Shown here piece by piece: positions 35,010-43,356 of a stretch of DNA of 64,000 nucleotides (positions are counted from its first letter, which is position 1; each line of letters begins with the position of its first letter). The notes beneath the pieces were generated by a model, which had not been told where the DNA came from, searched no databases, and was given only the letters and a program-made list of their open reading frames with translations. Position numbers and translations under genes: made by a program. Source of the DNA: Chloroflexota bacterium (GTDB taxonomy: Bacteria; Chloroflexota; Anaerolineae; UBA2200); NCBI GenBank assembly GCA_030607875.1, contig JAUWJD010000004.1:1-64000 (forward strand), given 5' to 3'.

Positions 35010-35882
35010 TTGACATTGAATATCAAGAACGAATTCATCCCCATCCTGCTCATCGGCCTGGTCTTGCTCGCGCTTATCGCCGCGGGCGTCGAGGGGCTGC
35101 CAGCGCCGCTGCCCATGCTGCGCCTGCTCCTGGGGCTGGCCTACGTGCTCCTGGTCCCCGGCTACGCGCTGCAGGCGGCACTGTTCCCCCGCGCCGACGA
35201 CCTGGATGGCCCGGAGCGGCTGGCGCTGTCCTTCGGCCTGAGCGTGGCCGTCGTCCCACCCATGGCCCTGCTGCTGGACGCACTTCCGTGGGGCATCCGG
35301 CTGTGGCCCATCGTCGTAATGGAAGCCCTGTTCATCCTGGCCTGCTCCGCCCTGGCATGGTTCCGCCGCCAGCGGCTGACGGAAGAGCAGCGTCCGGTCT
35401 TGGCCGTCGAATTCGCCCCGCGCACCTGGTGGGCCACGCAGGACCGCACCAGCCGCCTGCTCTACAGCATGCTGGCCCTGGCCCTACTGATGGCGGCCGT
35501 TGCCGCTACGGCCATCATAGTCACGCCCAAGCCTGGCGAGCGCCTCACCGAGTTCTACATCCTGGGTCCCGAGGGGCTAGCCGAGAACTACCCCCGCCAG
35601 GCCACCGCCGGCCAGCCTGTCACCGTGACCATGGGCATCGCCAACCACGAGGGCCTGCCAGCCGAGTACCGGGTGGAGGTCCACGACAGCACTGGCCTCA
35701 TCGGTCACGCCGGGCCGCTGCGTCTGGACGCCGAGGAAACGGACGAGCGGCCGGTGAGCTTTGTGCCCGCTGAGGTAGGAGATGACGTGAAGGTGGAGTT
35801 TCTGCTGTACCGCGATGGGGGAGTACAACCCTACCGCACCTTGCATCTGTGGATCAAGGTCGTAGAGGAGACCACACAGTGA
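35010..35882 (+). CDS. DUF1616 membrane protein
   Basis: 290 residues from TTG 35010 (TTG 35016 also possible). Four N-terminal membrane helices with the DUF1616 pattern RLLLGLAYVLLVPGYALQAALFPRADDLDGPERLALSFGLSVA, then a membrane helix near 155 and an outside beta-rich domain (FYILGPEGLAENYPRQATAGQPVTVTMGIANHEG). This family is common in archaea and Chloroflexota beside glycan genes; function unknown. Start overlap with the following CPBP gene suggests joint expression. Confidence 0.85.
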   Translation: MTLNIKNEFIPILLIGLVLLALIAAGVEGLPAPLPMLRLLLGLAYVLLVPGYALQAALFPRADDLDGPERLALSFGLSVAVVPPMALLLDALPWGIRLWPIVVMEALFILACSALAWFRRQRLTEEQRPVLAVEFAPRTWWATQDRTSRLLYSMLALALLMAAVAATAIIVTPKPGERLTEFYILGPEGLAENYPRQATAGQPVTVTMGIANHEGLPAEYRVEVHDSTGLIGHAGPLRLDAEETDERPVSFVPAEVGDDVKVEFLLYRDGGVQPYRTLHLWIKVVEETTQ

Positions 35883-36667
35883 GTATGCTTTCGCGGCTTC
35901 TGGAGGTGGACGAGGACACCCGCCCGGCTCTCAGGGTGGCTCTGGGTTACTTGGCTGCGGTGACGGTAGCCGAAGTGCTCACCGCATTTTTCGAACCGCG
36001 CGCGGGCTTGGTGCTGCACGGCATCCTGCTGCTGGTGATGCTCCTGCACACTGCCCTGTCCTGGGAGCAGCCAACCTACAAACTCCTGTTGACCCTGGCC
36101 TTCGCCCCCCTCATCCGGCTGCTGAGTCTCTCCCTGCCCCTGGCGGGTCTCCCCTTGGTCTACTGGTACTTGCTCACCAGCGTGCCCCTCTTTGTCGCTG
36201 TCCTCATGGCCATGCGCACGCTGCAGTTCACATGGCGGTCGGTAGGTGTGAACCTGCGGGCCCTACTGCTTCAGCTTGTGGTGGGCCTCAGCGGTGCGCT
36301 GTTTGGATACATAGAATACCACATCCTGCGGCCTGCACCGTTGGCCAAAGCCTTTACCTGGCAGCAGCTTTGGCTGCCGGCGCTCATCCTGCTGGTCAGC
36401 ACGGGCTTCCTGGAGGAGCTCATTTTCCGTGGTCTGATACAACAGGCCACAAAGGAGACCCTGGGGCAGTTCAGCGTCCTATACGTAGCTGCGATCTTCG
36501 CTGTGCTTCACGTAGGCTACAAGTCACTGGTGGACATCATCTTTGTCTTTGGCGTGGCGCTCTTCTTCGGTTACGTGGCGGACAAGACGGAGAGCATCCT
36601 GGGAGTCAGTCTATCCCACGGGCTGACCAACATCGTGCTTTTTCTGGTGGCGCCGTTTGTGCTGTAA
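35879..36667 (+). CDS. CPBP-family intramembrane metalloprotease-like protein
   Basis: 262 residues from GTG 35879 in a GTGA overlap (ATG 35885 is an alternative). About eight membrane helices. CPBP/Abi motifs: TGFLEELIFRGLIQQ (EExxxR), FAVLHVGY (FxxxH) and LGVSLSHGLTNIVLF (HxxxN/B). The family includes Rce1-like prenyl-protein proteases and bacteriocin-immunity proteins. Its last 45 bases are duplicated 214 bases downstream. Confidence 0.9.
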   Translation: MSMLSRLLEVDEDTRPALRVALGYLAAVTVAEVLTAFFEPRAGLVLHGILLLVMLLHTALSWEQPTYKLLLTLAFAPLIRLLSLSLPLAGLPLVYWYLLTSVPLFVAVLMAMRTLQFTWRSVGVNLRALLLQLVVGLSGALFGYIEYHILRPAPLAKAFTWQQLWLPALILLVSTGFLEELIFRGLIQQATKETLGQFSVLYVAAIFAVLHVGYKSLVDIIFVFGVALFFGYVADKTESILGVSLSHGLTNIVLFLVAPFVL

Positions 36668-37065
36668 GCCAGTATGTGCTGCAAAGCATGCCCAGCGAAT
36701 GGAATTCGCCGCCCGGAGATGAACAATGCCCTCAGGGACAGTGTCCTTGAGAGCTAGATCAATCCCCTGAGGGGGATTCTCAGCTTCAGACAGGGATTGA
36801 AATCCCTGGCTCCGTGATGCCAAACTGTCCCACGGGCTGACCAACATCGTGCTCTTCCTGGTGGCGCCGTTTGTGCTGTAAGCCAGTATGTGCTGCAAAG
36901 CATGACCAGCGAATGGAATTCTCCCGCCGGAGATGAACAATGCCCTCAGGCATTGTGTCCTTGAGAGCTAGATCAATCCCCTGAGGGGGATTCTCGGCTT
37001 CAGACAGGGCTACGTCCCGCCATTAGTCAGGCGGGGATTTCAATCCCTGGCTCTCTCTGGCTCCG
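36616..37065 (+). repeat. 214-bp tandem duplication of the CPBP gene 3' end with intergenic repeats
   Basis: The block beginning CCCACGGGCTGACCAACATC is present at 36616 and again at 36830. Each copy contains the last 15 or so codons of the protease, the stop, GCCAGTATGTGCTGCAAAGC, a CCCTGAGGGGGATTCTC element and a palindrome around CAGGGATTGAAATCCCTGGC. The second copy is extended by ACGTCCCGCCATTAGTCAGG. The second gene fragment is a pseudogene end. No other gene in 36668-37133. Confidence 0.9.
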
Positions 37066-37076
37066 CGATGCCAAAC

Positions 37077-37108
37077 AAAAAAGGCCGTGCACCCTTCTGT
37101 GCACGGCC
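37077..37108 (-). terminator. Rho-independent terminator for the small membrane protein gene
   Basis: On the - strand GGCCGTGCAC, loop AGAAGG, GTGCACGGCC, then TTTTTT. A 10-bp perfect GC-rich stem plus six T. It lies 26 bases after the stop of the gene at 37134. Confidence 0.92.
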
Positions 37109-37133
37109 CGTATACCAGTGAATCAAATAAGCG

Positions 37134-37403
37134 TCAGCGCAACACCTGGGCTATCCTCGTCACCGCAATCATTCCGAAGGTCATCAGCAGGGGCACGACA
37201 GCGACATCGAGAGTGCGCCCCAAAGCCTTGAAGCGCGGGGTATCCGCAGCCAGCACCAGCTCCTTCTGCAGCAGGAGCACGAACAGCACCAGAATGCTCA
37301 CCAGAGCCAGCGAAGCCGCAAAGGTCACTGTGGTGACAGTGGTTGTCGTCGATGTCACCGATGTGATGGTCGTAACGGTTGTAGTCGTAACAGTTGAGAT
37401 CAT
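37134..37403 (-). CDS. Small Thr/Val-rich membrane protein
   Basis: 89 residues from ATG 37403 with AAGGA 8 bases upstream; the track's longer form (to 37571) runs through the promoter and is rejected. The N-terminus is a run of Thr and Val (MISTVTTTTVTTITSVTSTTTTV). One membrane helix follows (FAASLALVSILVLFVLLL), then RFKALGRTLDVAVVPLLMTFGMIAVTRIAQVL, a second helix. I recall similar short proteins in Chloroflexota but no function. It stands alone with its own promoter and terminator. Confidence 0.75.
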   Translation of the reverse strand: MISTVTTTTVTTITSVTSTTTTVTTVTFAASLALVSILVLFVLLLQKELVLAADTPRFKALGRTLDVAVVPLLMTFGMIAVTRIAQVLR

Positions 37404-37422
37404 CTTGCTATTCCTTGGATGC

Positions 37423-37451
37423 AGTATAGCATAGAACGAAACCTGTGCCAA
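37423..37451 (-). promoter_or_regulatory. Sigma-70-type promoter of the small membrane protein
   Basis: On the - strand TTGGCA, 17 bases, TATACT, with an extended TGC before the -10. The start codon is 20 bases beyond the -10. Confidence 0.8.
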
Positions 37452-37661
37452 ATGCAACAACAAACAGGACGCACGCACCGCGCCTGTCCAACTACGATAG
37501 CCGACAAAGATGAAAATTAGATGAAATTCCGCCTGTCGCACATTACAGTTCTGTAAGGTAAGGACGGGCATTCAGACGCGAATCGTGAACTTCGCTCATG
37601 CGGTGCTGCGATTACCGCAGACGGTCCAAATCGACTCTAGCGCCAGCAAGGTCACAGGGCC

Positions 37662-39767
37662 ATGATCCCAAAACGCAACGATCCAATCGATGACTATCCA
37701 GACAGCTCCGAAGGACGCCCCCCCTGGGCCAGCACGGGCCTCTGGCTAACACTGCAGCGTTTCGCTGGATGGGTCGCACAGCACGAACTGTGGATCCTGG
37801 CGGCCGCTGCGCCTTTCCTCCTCTTTCCCAGCCGCTGGACCGTCCTGGCCTTCTCCGTGATCGTCGCTTCCTGGCTTTGCCGCTGGATCGCCCAGGGAAG
37901 GCTCAGCGTACCGACGCCAGGAGATGCGCCCATCGCCCTGCTGCTGTTCACGACCGCGATCGGCCTCTACGCCTCGGTGGATCCATCTTCGAGCCTTGCG
38001 GGCCTGTGGCGCATCGTGCTGGGCGTGGCAGTCTTTTACGGCCTGGCCCACGGGCTGCGGAGTGAGGCACGGCGGCGATGGCTGCCCATAGTCCTGATCT
38101 TCTGCAGCCTGGCACTGGCACTGGTCACCCTGATAGGCACAGAATGGGCCAGCGTGCGATTGTTGCGCCTGCCCCAGATATACGAGCATCTTCCCAGATG
38201 GATTCGGGACATCCAGGATCAGAACGCCTTTCACCCACGGATCATGGGCATGGCGCTGGCAACATGGTTGCCCATCCCCCTCGCTCTGCTGCTGTTCAGC
38301 CGCAACAAGCGTCAGCGTGCATGGGCGGGCCTGGCGGTTTTGGTCATGGGCTTGACCCTCTTGCTCACCCAATCCCTGCAGGCCACCGTCGGAGTTGCGT
38401 GCGCCGTGTTGTTCCTGGCCGTGTGCTGGAATCGCCGGTTCCTGCTGACTGTGCCGCTCTTGCTGGGGGCCTTGCTGTTGGGTCTCAGGATGTATGGTCC
38501 CCAGCAGGCCGCCAAGGCCCTTCTGTCCCTGGACCATCCCCTCGGCATTGCGGTGGTTCTGCGGCTGGACATGTGGAGCCGCGCGCTCGCTATGATTCAC
38601 GACATGCCCTATACCGGCATCGGACTGGACACCTTCCCGGTGATCCAGAGCCAGTTCTACCCCGGCGTGATGATCGGCCCGGAGCCGCACGCTCACAACC
38701 TGTTCCTGCAGCTCGCTTTGGACCTGGGCCTGCCGGGCCTCTTTGCTTTCCTGTGGCTCCTTGTCAGCCTCGGCTATGCAGCGTTCAACGCATACCGCAA
38801 GTGCAGTGAGCCAGATACGCGCGCCCTTCTGCTGGGTGCGGTTGGCGGTGCTGTGTCCTACGTGGCTTCAGGGCTGCTGGATACCATCTGGACGGCCAAG
38901 CCCTCCGTCCTGCTTTGGTTCATCCTGGGCCTTTTCGCTGCAGTGTCTGCAGCCGTCGCTCGCTCCGACGAGCCCCGCGCGTCGCGGAGGTTGCCGGCAT
39001 GGGTGCACCGAACCACTCCTCTGTTTCTGCTGTTGGTTCTTCTGATCCCTGGCCTCTTGGTCACTCGTGCTGGCCCCGCTCTCAACCTGGCCACCGTTCG
39101 GGCCCACAAGCTCCTGCTCTCCGCCCAAGCGGGCCAGGGTCCTTCACGCCAGGCTCTTTCGTCGCTGGCTGAAGAACTCACCGAGGTCGCACGCGTGGAT
39201 GTGGACAATGCTCATGTCCACAGCTTGTTGGGCCGCGTTCTTGCCTGGCAGGGCGAGTACGCAGCCGCCATCGAGGCCTTTCACACACGGGTGCAGATTG
39301 ACGGTAAGAACGCAACCGCGCGTTACGACCCTTCTGAGAGCCTGCGCCGGCGCCTGCTGGCCCAGGGGGGACCGGATCAGTGGGAGGACACCGTGCGAAT
39401 CTACTCGCAGTGGACCAGCCGCTTCCCGCAACGCGCAGAGCACTATGTGCTGATCGCGCTAGTACGGGACCGACATCAGGACAACCCCCGAGGCGCTGCT
39501 GCGGTTCTGAATTCAGGAATAGAGCGCGGAGCAGAGCCCCAGGGGCTTCTCCTATATTACCTGGAGACTATGCAAAAACCAGCCGAAGCGGCTGTTTCTC
39601 GCATAGTCTCTCGACTTCATTCGGATAAGAACACCCTCCTGACAGAACCCCGCACGACTGCCACTCTGCACGTCCATGGCTTCCAGCAACGCCAATCATT
39701 TTCCACCTTCCTGCTACCAAAAAGCTACCCTTTGTTTATGCTTATATGCTATACTATCGCAAAGTAA
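37662..39767 (+). CDS. O-antigen-ligase-like (Wzy_C) membrane protein with TPR tail
   Basis: 701 residues. About twelve N-terminal membrane helices. The Wzy_C hallmark, a large external loop ending GIGLDTFPVIQSQFYPG ... GPEPHAHNLFLQLALDLGLPGLFAF, lies near residues 325-370 with the conserved His. After the last helix, residues 480-640 contain TPR-like helices (ARVDVDNAHVHSLLGRVLAWQGEYAAAIEAF). It would transfer or polymerise a lipid-linked glycan on the outer membrane face. Ligase and polymerase cannot be told apart by eye. The final 40 residues (FSTFLLPKSYPLFMLICYTIAK) read into the promoter of the next gene. Confidence 0.85.
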   Translation: MIPKRNDPIDDYPDSSEGRPPWASTGLWLTLQRFAGWVAQHELWILAAAAPFLLFPSRWTVLAFSVIVASWLCRWIAQGRLSVPTPGDAPIALLLFTTAIGLYASVDPSSSLAGLWRIVLGVAVFYGLAHGLRSEARRRWLPIVLIFCSLALALVTLIGTEWASVRLLRLPQIYEHLPRWIRDIQDQNAFHPRIMGMALATWLPIPLALLLFSRNKRQRAWAGLAVLVMGLTLLLTQSLQATVGVACAVLFLAVCWNRRFLLTVPLLLGALLLGLRMYGPQQAAKALLSLDHPLGIAVVLRLDMWSRALAMIHDMPYTGIGLDTFPVIQSQFYPGVMIGPEPHAHNLFLQLALDLGLPGLFAFLWLLVSLGYAAFNAYRKCSEPDTRALLLGAVGGAVSYVASGLLDTIWTAKPSVLLWFILGLFAAVSAAVARSDEPRASRRLPAWVHRTTPLFLLLVLLIPGLLVTRAGPALNLATVRAHKLLLSAQAGQGPSRQALSSLAEELTEVARVDVDNAHVHSLLGRVLAWQGEYAAAIEAFHTRVQIDGKNATARYDPSESLRRRLLAQGGPDQWEDTVRIYSQWTSRFPQRAEHYVLIALVRDRHQDNPRGAAAVLNSGIERGAEPQGLLLYYLETMQKPAEAAVSRIVSRLHSDKNTLLTEPRTTATLHVHGFQQRQSFSTFLLPKSYPLFMLICYTIAK
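39747..39755 (+). promoter_or_regulatory. Extended -10 promoter for the SdrD-B surface protein
   Basis: TGCTATACT (extended -10) lies 140 bases before the start at 39895. No clear -35. Confidence 0.5.
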
Positions 39768-39894
39768 TCTCGGCGATGCGTCCATCCGACGAGTCATGAT
39801 CTATGTCAGCAAGATTGAAACACGATTTCCGGACACTGGCTCCGGTCTAGAACGCCGAGAAGGGATTCGGCATACATTTACAGGAGGTCAAAGC

Positions 39895-42261
39895 ATGAGA
39901 CTGAGCAAGACTGTTCTGATTGTGATGGTCCTTTTAGCGCTGCTGGTGTCATTTGGCGCCGGCAACCTGACGGCGCAGCCAACTGCGCAGCAGGGTTCGG
40001 ACAGCAGGTTGACCGGGTTCCCGGATTCGACGCCCTACACAGATCCGGTCACAGGCGGGTTCTTCCCCAACAGCGGCAAGTTCATCAACGTCACCCGTGG
40101 CCTGGCCAGCCTTGGCGACGTCGGCGAGGGTCAGAGGGTCTTTAACCTGTCCCTTGCCATCCCCGCTAGCCTGACCGCCTTCGAACTGGAGGTCTTTGAT
40201 GGTGACATGGGTGGCAAGTGGGACCGGCTTCCGACAGGCACTCCCGATCAGCTCACCTTCCGCCTGTACGCTGATCCCCTGCTCACGGGGGCGTCTGACG
40301 TACAGCTGTACCCCGAGTGGGCTGCCACGTCGATGCTGGACGACGATTGGTGCACCTTGAACGAAAGCGGTGACTGTGAGGCAGGGGCCTTGATTACCCA
40401 GCACGATGCGGCCTACAATGAAGATGAAGACACCTACTACTACCACCTCATCGCCACCTGGAACACCATCGACAACACCGATGAGCAGAACGTGTTCAAG
40501 GTGCGCGTGCGAGGCACGCCCTTCCTGCTGGCAGGCAGCACCATCGGCTTCGAGGGCTTTGGCTGCAATCTGGAGCACCCCTTGTGCACGCCCGACTTTC
40601 TCTGGTACAGCGCCTACGACGGCATCTTCGAGTTCGATTTCGTGGTGCCAGTCCTCGGCCCACCGCACCCGCTGGGCGTGATTGAGCTCTACGATGGCGA
40701 CTTTGACCTGGTGCCCGACACGGACGATTTCAACTCACTGTCGGACCCCTCGTGCCGAGGAGCTGCCGCTGATCCGGATGGCCCGGGGCCCAAGGTCCCT
40801 GATCCGCTGAACGGACCGTGGTACACCGTGCTCGATCCGGCTACAGGCTTGCCAAGCTGCGGCTTCCCGCCCTTCCAGACCTCTCCGGACACCTGGGTCG
40901 AGGGCGCCAACACTGGCAACCCTCCAGACGACCAGCCGTGGCCTCTCTTCCTGTGGGAACCGGACATCTGGTACGAGGTCATAGGCCCGAACAACGAGAC
41001 GGCGGCGAACCATAACGTGTCCGGAAACCAGGAGTGGGAGCTGTTCCGCATCGGACTGACCGGGGCTCCGGACGAGGACGCAACGATGTCCTCCTTGCCG
41101 GCCGGCGCCTACCGCTGGCGCATTCAGGGCGTGGATGCACTGAACACGCTGTTCGTGCACCTGAAATACAACCTCTTGCCCTCGCTACCCAAGCTGGGCA
41201 ACACGGTATGGTTCGACAAAGACCGGGACGGGTACTGGGATGCGACGCCAGAGGAGCCCGGCATTGTTGGCGTAGTGCTCAACCTGTACGTCGACGTGGA
41301 CGGGGACGGACAGCTAGACCTTGATGGCCGTACTCCCGATCAGCTCATAGACAGCACGTCCACCGGTGCAGACGGGCAGTACTGGTTCTACGACATCCCC
41401 ATCGGCGTGGTCAACACCTACTGGCTGGTTGAAGTCGCTCCGGAGAACTTTTATGCGGGTGGCCCGCTTGAAACCCTAGCGCCGACGATAGACCGCTCCA
41501 CCGTAGCGGGTGATCATTACAACCGCTCGTCGCCATGGGCAGTGACCATGCCTCCGACTAACGTCGACTACATCGTGGCTGACTTTGGATATGTCGATCA
41601 GGGTGATTTCTGTGTCTGGGATCCGGACGATCCTGATAACGGGGCCACCGGCGGTTGGTGGATCAACTCGGATGCGGAAGGCAACCCGCAATCGGTCACC
41701 ATCCGCACCACGCTGGCCCGCACTTTCGCGGACACGGCCTACGGCACCAACGCGCACCTCACAGGCTGGCCAGGACAGGGGCGCAGGTTCAAGCACATCT
41801 GGACCTCTGACAATCTAGAGATGGAGCTGCTGAACGGCAATGGCGAGGTTGTCATGGAGTTCGGCATAGACTTGCTCGAGCGCACAGACGACCCCAACTT
41901 CCCATCGGGCGTTGCAACGGCGGGCGTCACTGGCGGCGATGGCTACCTTGCGGTCGGTGATCTCGCTCACGTACTGAACTACGAAACATCTATGAGCCTG
42001 AATGTCAACGACTCTGGGTGCTTTGACCCAACCACCTCACCGGAGGTAACCGTAGACCCAGAAACCGGAGAATACACCTCCGAGGCTTGTCCGGCGTGGT
42101 TTTGGGACACCTGGTATGAGATCACGATTGACCTTGCGGCCTTTGGCGATTCTGGCTTTGGTGATGCGATTGTGACGACACTGCATTCAAGCCCGAGCAA
42201 GACCGGTGAGGAAAAGCCCGACATTGATCCCTGCCCGCCTGATTGGCGCGATTGGCTATAA
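39895..42261 (+). CDS. Secreted SdrD-B-domain surface protein
   Basis: 788 residues from ATG 39895, with AGGAGGT 7 bases before; the track start 39676 overlaps the previous gene. Residues 1-26 are a signal peptide (KTVLIVMVLLALLVSFGAG). The SdrD-B (Cna-B-like) domain is at about residues 435-570: LGNTVWFDKDRDGYWD, GIVGVVLNLYVDVDGDGQLDLDG, STSTGADGQYWFYDIP, and a closing DYIVADFGYV strand. Acidic metal-binding loops are frequent. There is no C-terminal anchor. It may be part of an S-layer or a glycan-decorated matrix; this is inference. Confidence 0.8.
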   Translation: MRLSKTVLIVMVLLALLVSFGAGNLTAQPTAQQGSDSRLTGFPDSTPYTDPVTGGFFPNSGKFINVTRGLASLGDVGEGQRVFNLSLAIPASLTAFELEVFDGDMGGKWDRLPTGTPDQLTFRLYADPLLTGASDVQLYPEWAATSMLDDDWCTLNESGDCEAGALITQHDAAYNEDEDTYYYHLIATWNTIDNTDEQNVFKVRVRGTPFLLAGSTIGFEGFGCNLEHPLCTPDFLWYSAYDGIFEFDFVVPVLGPPHPLGVIELYDGDFDLVPDTDDFNSLSDPSCRGAAADPDGPGPKVPDPLNGPWYTVLDPATGLPSCGFPPFQTSPDTWVEGANTGNPPDDQPWPLFLWEPDIWYEVIGPNNETAANHNVSGNQEWELFRIGLTGAPDEDATMSSLPAGAYRWRIQGVDALNTLFVHLKYNLLPSLPKLGNTVWFDKDRDGYWDATPEEPGIVGVVLNLYVDVDGDGQLDLDGRTPDQLIDSTSTGADGQYWFYDIPIGVVNTYWLVEVAPENFYAGGPLETLAPTIDRSTVAGDHYNRSSPWAVTMPPTNVDYIVADFGYVDQGDFCVWDPDDPDNGATGGWWINSDAEGNPQSVTIRTTLARTFADTAYGTNAHLTGWPGQGRRFKHIWTSDNLEMELLNGNGEVVMEFGIDLLERTDDPNFPSGVATAGVTGGDGYLAVGDLAHVLNYETSMSLNVNDSGCFDPTTSPEVTVDPETGEYTSEACPAWFWDTWYEITIDLAAFGDSGFGDAIVTTLHSSPSKTGEEKPDIDPCPPDWRDWL

Positions 42262-42399
42262 TAGAGCGAAGCAGGATCTGTATCGTCGCCGAAAAAGCCG
42301 GGAAGGCACGCTAGCAGCTTTCAGATTAGGGCAGTCGCTTTTGCGCAGGTCAAGGATCTAGTACGGGGCTGCTGGACTTGCCGCGCTCTGCAAACATCA

Positions 42400-42443
42400 T
42401 GCAACGGGCAGGCTTGAATCTAGATTTGAGCCTGCCCGTTGCA
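42400..42443 (+). repeat. 44-base near-perfect palindrome
   Basis: TGCAACGGGCAGGCT pairs with AGCCTGCCCGTTGCA around AATCTAGATT. Located between the surface-protein gene and the lasso promoter. It is not followed by a T run, so it is an imperfect terminator at best; it could end transcription in either direction. The rest of 42262-42494 shows nothing. Confidence 0.85.
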
Positions 42444-42494
42444 TTAGCTCTCAGTGCACTGTTCACAACCAAGTCACGTTGTCTGTTTCAGGAA

Positions 42495-42523
42495 TTGACA
42501 AAGCCCGGGCTTCCAGCTAGAAT
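42495..42523 (+). promoter_or_regulatory. Sigma-70 promoter of the lasso-peptide cluster
   Basis: TTGACA, 17 bases, TAGAAT, about 115 bases upstream of the first gene of the cluster. Confidence 0.75.
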
Positions 42524-42638
42524 TCGGCAGCATCGGCACAGGCCGATGTGGTGCTTGGCTTGCTTCTCCAATGGCTGCACGATCCAGTGAGTGCGTCACC
42601 TTGGTGGCGAGCGACACAATGGCGAAATCGAGACAGTG

Positions 42639-42920
42639 ATGGCAACCCTTGAGTCAACAATCCGGCTTCCCAGAGATGTCCTGTTTCGCGACCTGGGTGG
42701 CGAGGCGGTGCTGCTGAACCTGGAAAACGGCAAATACTACGGGCTGGACGACGTCGGCACTCGCATGTGGTCCTTGCTCGCCGAGCATGGCCGGGTAGAG
42801 CGGGCCTATCAGGCTCTGCTAGGCGAGTACGACGTGGATGAGGAACAGCTCCTCCGGGATCTGCTGCGATTGATCGATGAGCTGGCACACAATGGATTGC
42901 TTCAAGTTAACGAGACATAG
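42639..42920 (+). CDS. PqqD-family lasso peptide B1 protein (RiPP recognition element)
   Basis: 93 residues from ATG 42639; the longer track frame starts at GTG 42591. The sequence LRDL-like start then GGEAVLLNLENGKYYGLDDVGTRMWSLLAEHG and a C-terminal LLRDLLRLIDELAHNGLL is the winged-helix PqqD fold. In lasso clusters this small protein binds the leader of the precursor and brings it to the B2 protease and cyclase C. It is the first gene after a strong promoter and overlaps the next. Confidence 0.9.
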   Translation: MATLESTIRLPRDVLFRDLGGEAVLLNLENGKYYGLDDVGTRMWSLLAEHGRVERAYQALLGEYDVDEEQLLRDLLRLIDELAHNGLLQVNET

Positions 42921-43356
42921 GCTGCGCACGGTGCTTACCCTCTCACCGCACGACTGGTGGATGCTGGTCCAGACATGGACCCTGCTGCTGGCCGTTGATC
43001 TGGGCCTGCGCGTCCTGCCGTTGCGAAGGGTGCAGGCACTGCTTTCGCTGAGACACAAGGATGCCAGGTATCCCTACCCTGCCGAATTGTCTGCTGTCAC
43101 TCAACACTTGTGGAGGCTGGTTGACATTGCCGCGCGCCATCACCTGTACCGCATGACTTGCCTGCGGCGTTCGGTGGTGCTACAATGGTTGCTGAGAAGG
43201 CGTGGCATTCCTGCCGATCTGCGGATTGGCGTTCGCAAGGAATCGGAGGTCCTGCGTGCACATGCCTGGCTGGAGGTTCAAGCCAAGCCCATTGGCGATC
43301 CAGAGACCATCGCCGCGTGCTATGCGCCCTTGGTAACCTGGGAGGCCGACCGATGA
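42892..43356 (+). CDS. Lasso peptide B2 leader peptidase (transglutaminase-like)
   Basis: 154 residues from ATG 42892; ATG 42877 is an alternative start. B2 motifs: RHHLYRMTCLRRSVVLQWLLRRRGIPADLRIGV has the catalytic Cys, and VLRAHAWLEVQ the His. The N-terminal third is hydrophobic (MLVQTWTLLLAVDLGLRVLPLRRVQALL), as in the family. It cuts the leader from the precursor before ring closure. Overlaps cyclase C by ATGA. Confidence 0.9.
   Translation: MDCFKLTRHRLRTVLTLSPHDWWMLVQTWTLLLAVDLGLRVLPLRRVQALLSLRHKDARYPYPAELSAVTQHLWRLVDIAARHHLYRMTCLRRSVVLQWLLRRRGIPADLRIGVRKESEVLRAHAWLEVQAKPIGDPETIAACYAPLVTWEADR

Noticed and set aside
37087-37434. + strand ORF of 115 codons rich in Val
   Set aside because: It is the antisense of the Thr/Val-rich membrane protein, which has a promoter, ribosome site and terminator on the other strand.
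42378-42590. 70-codon ORF before the lasso cluster
   Set aside because: It reads through the palindrome and promoter and has no family look.
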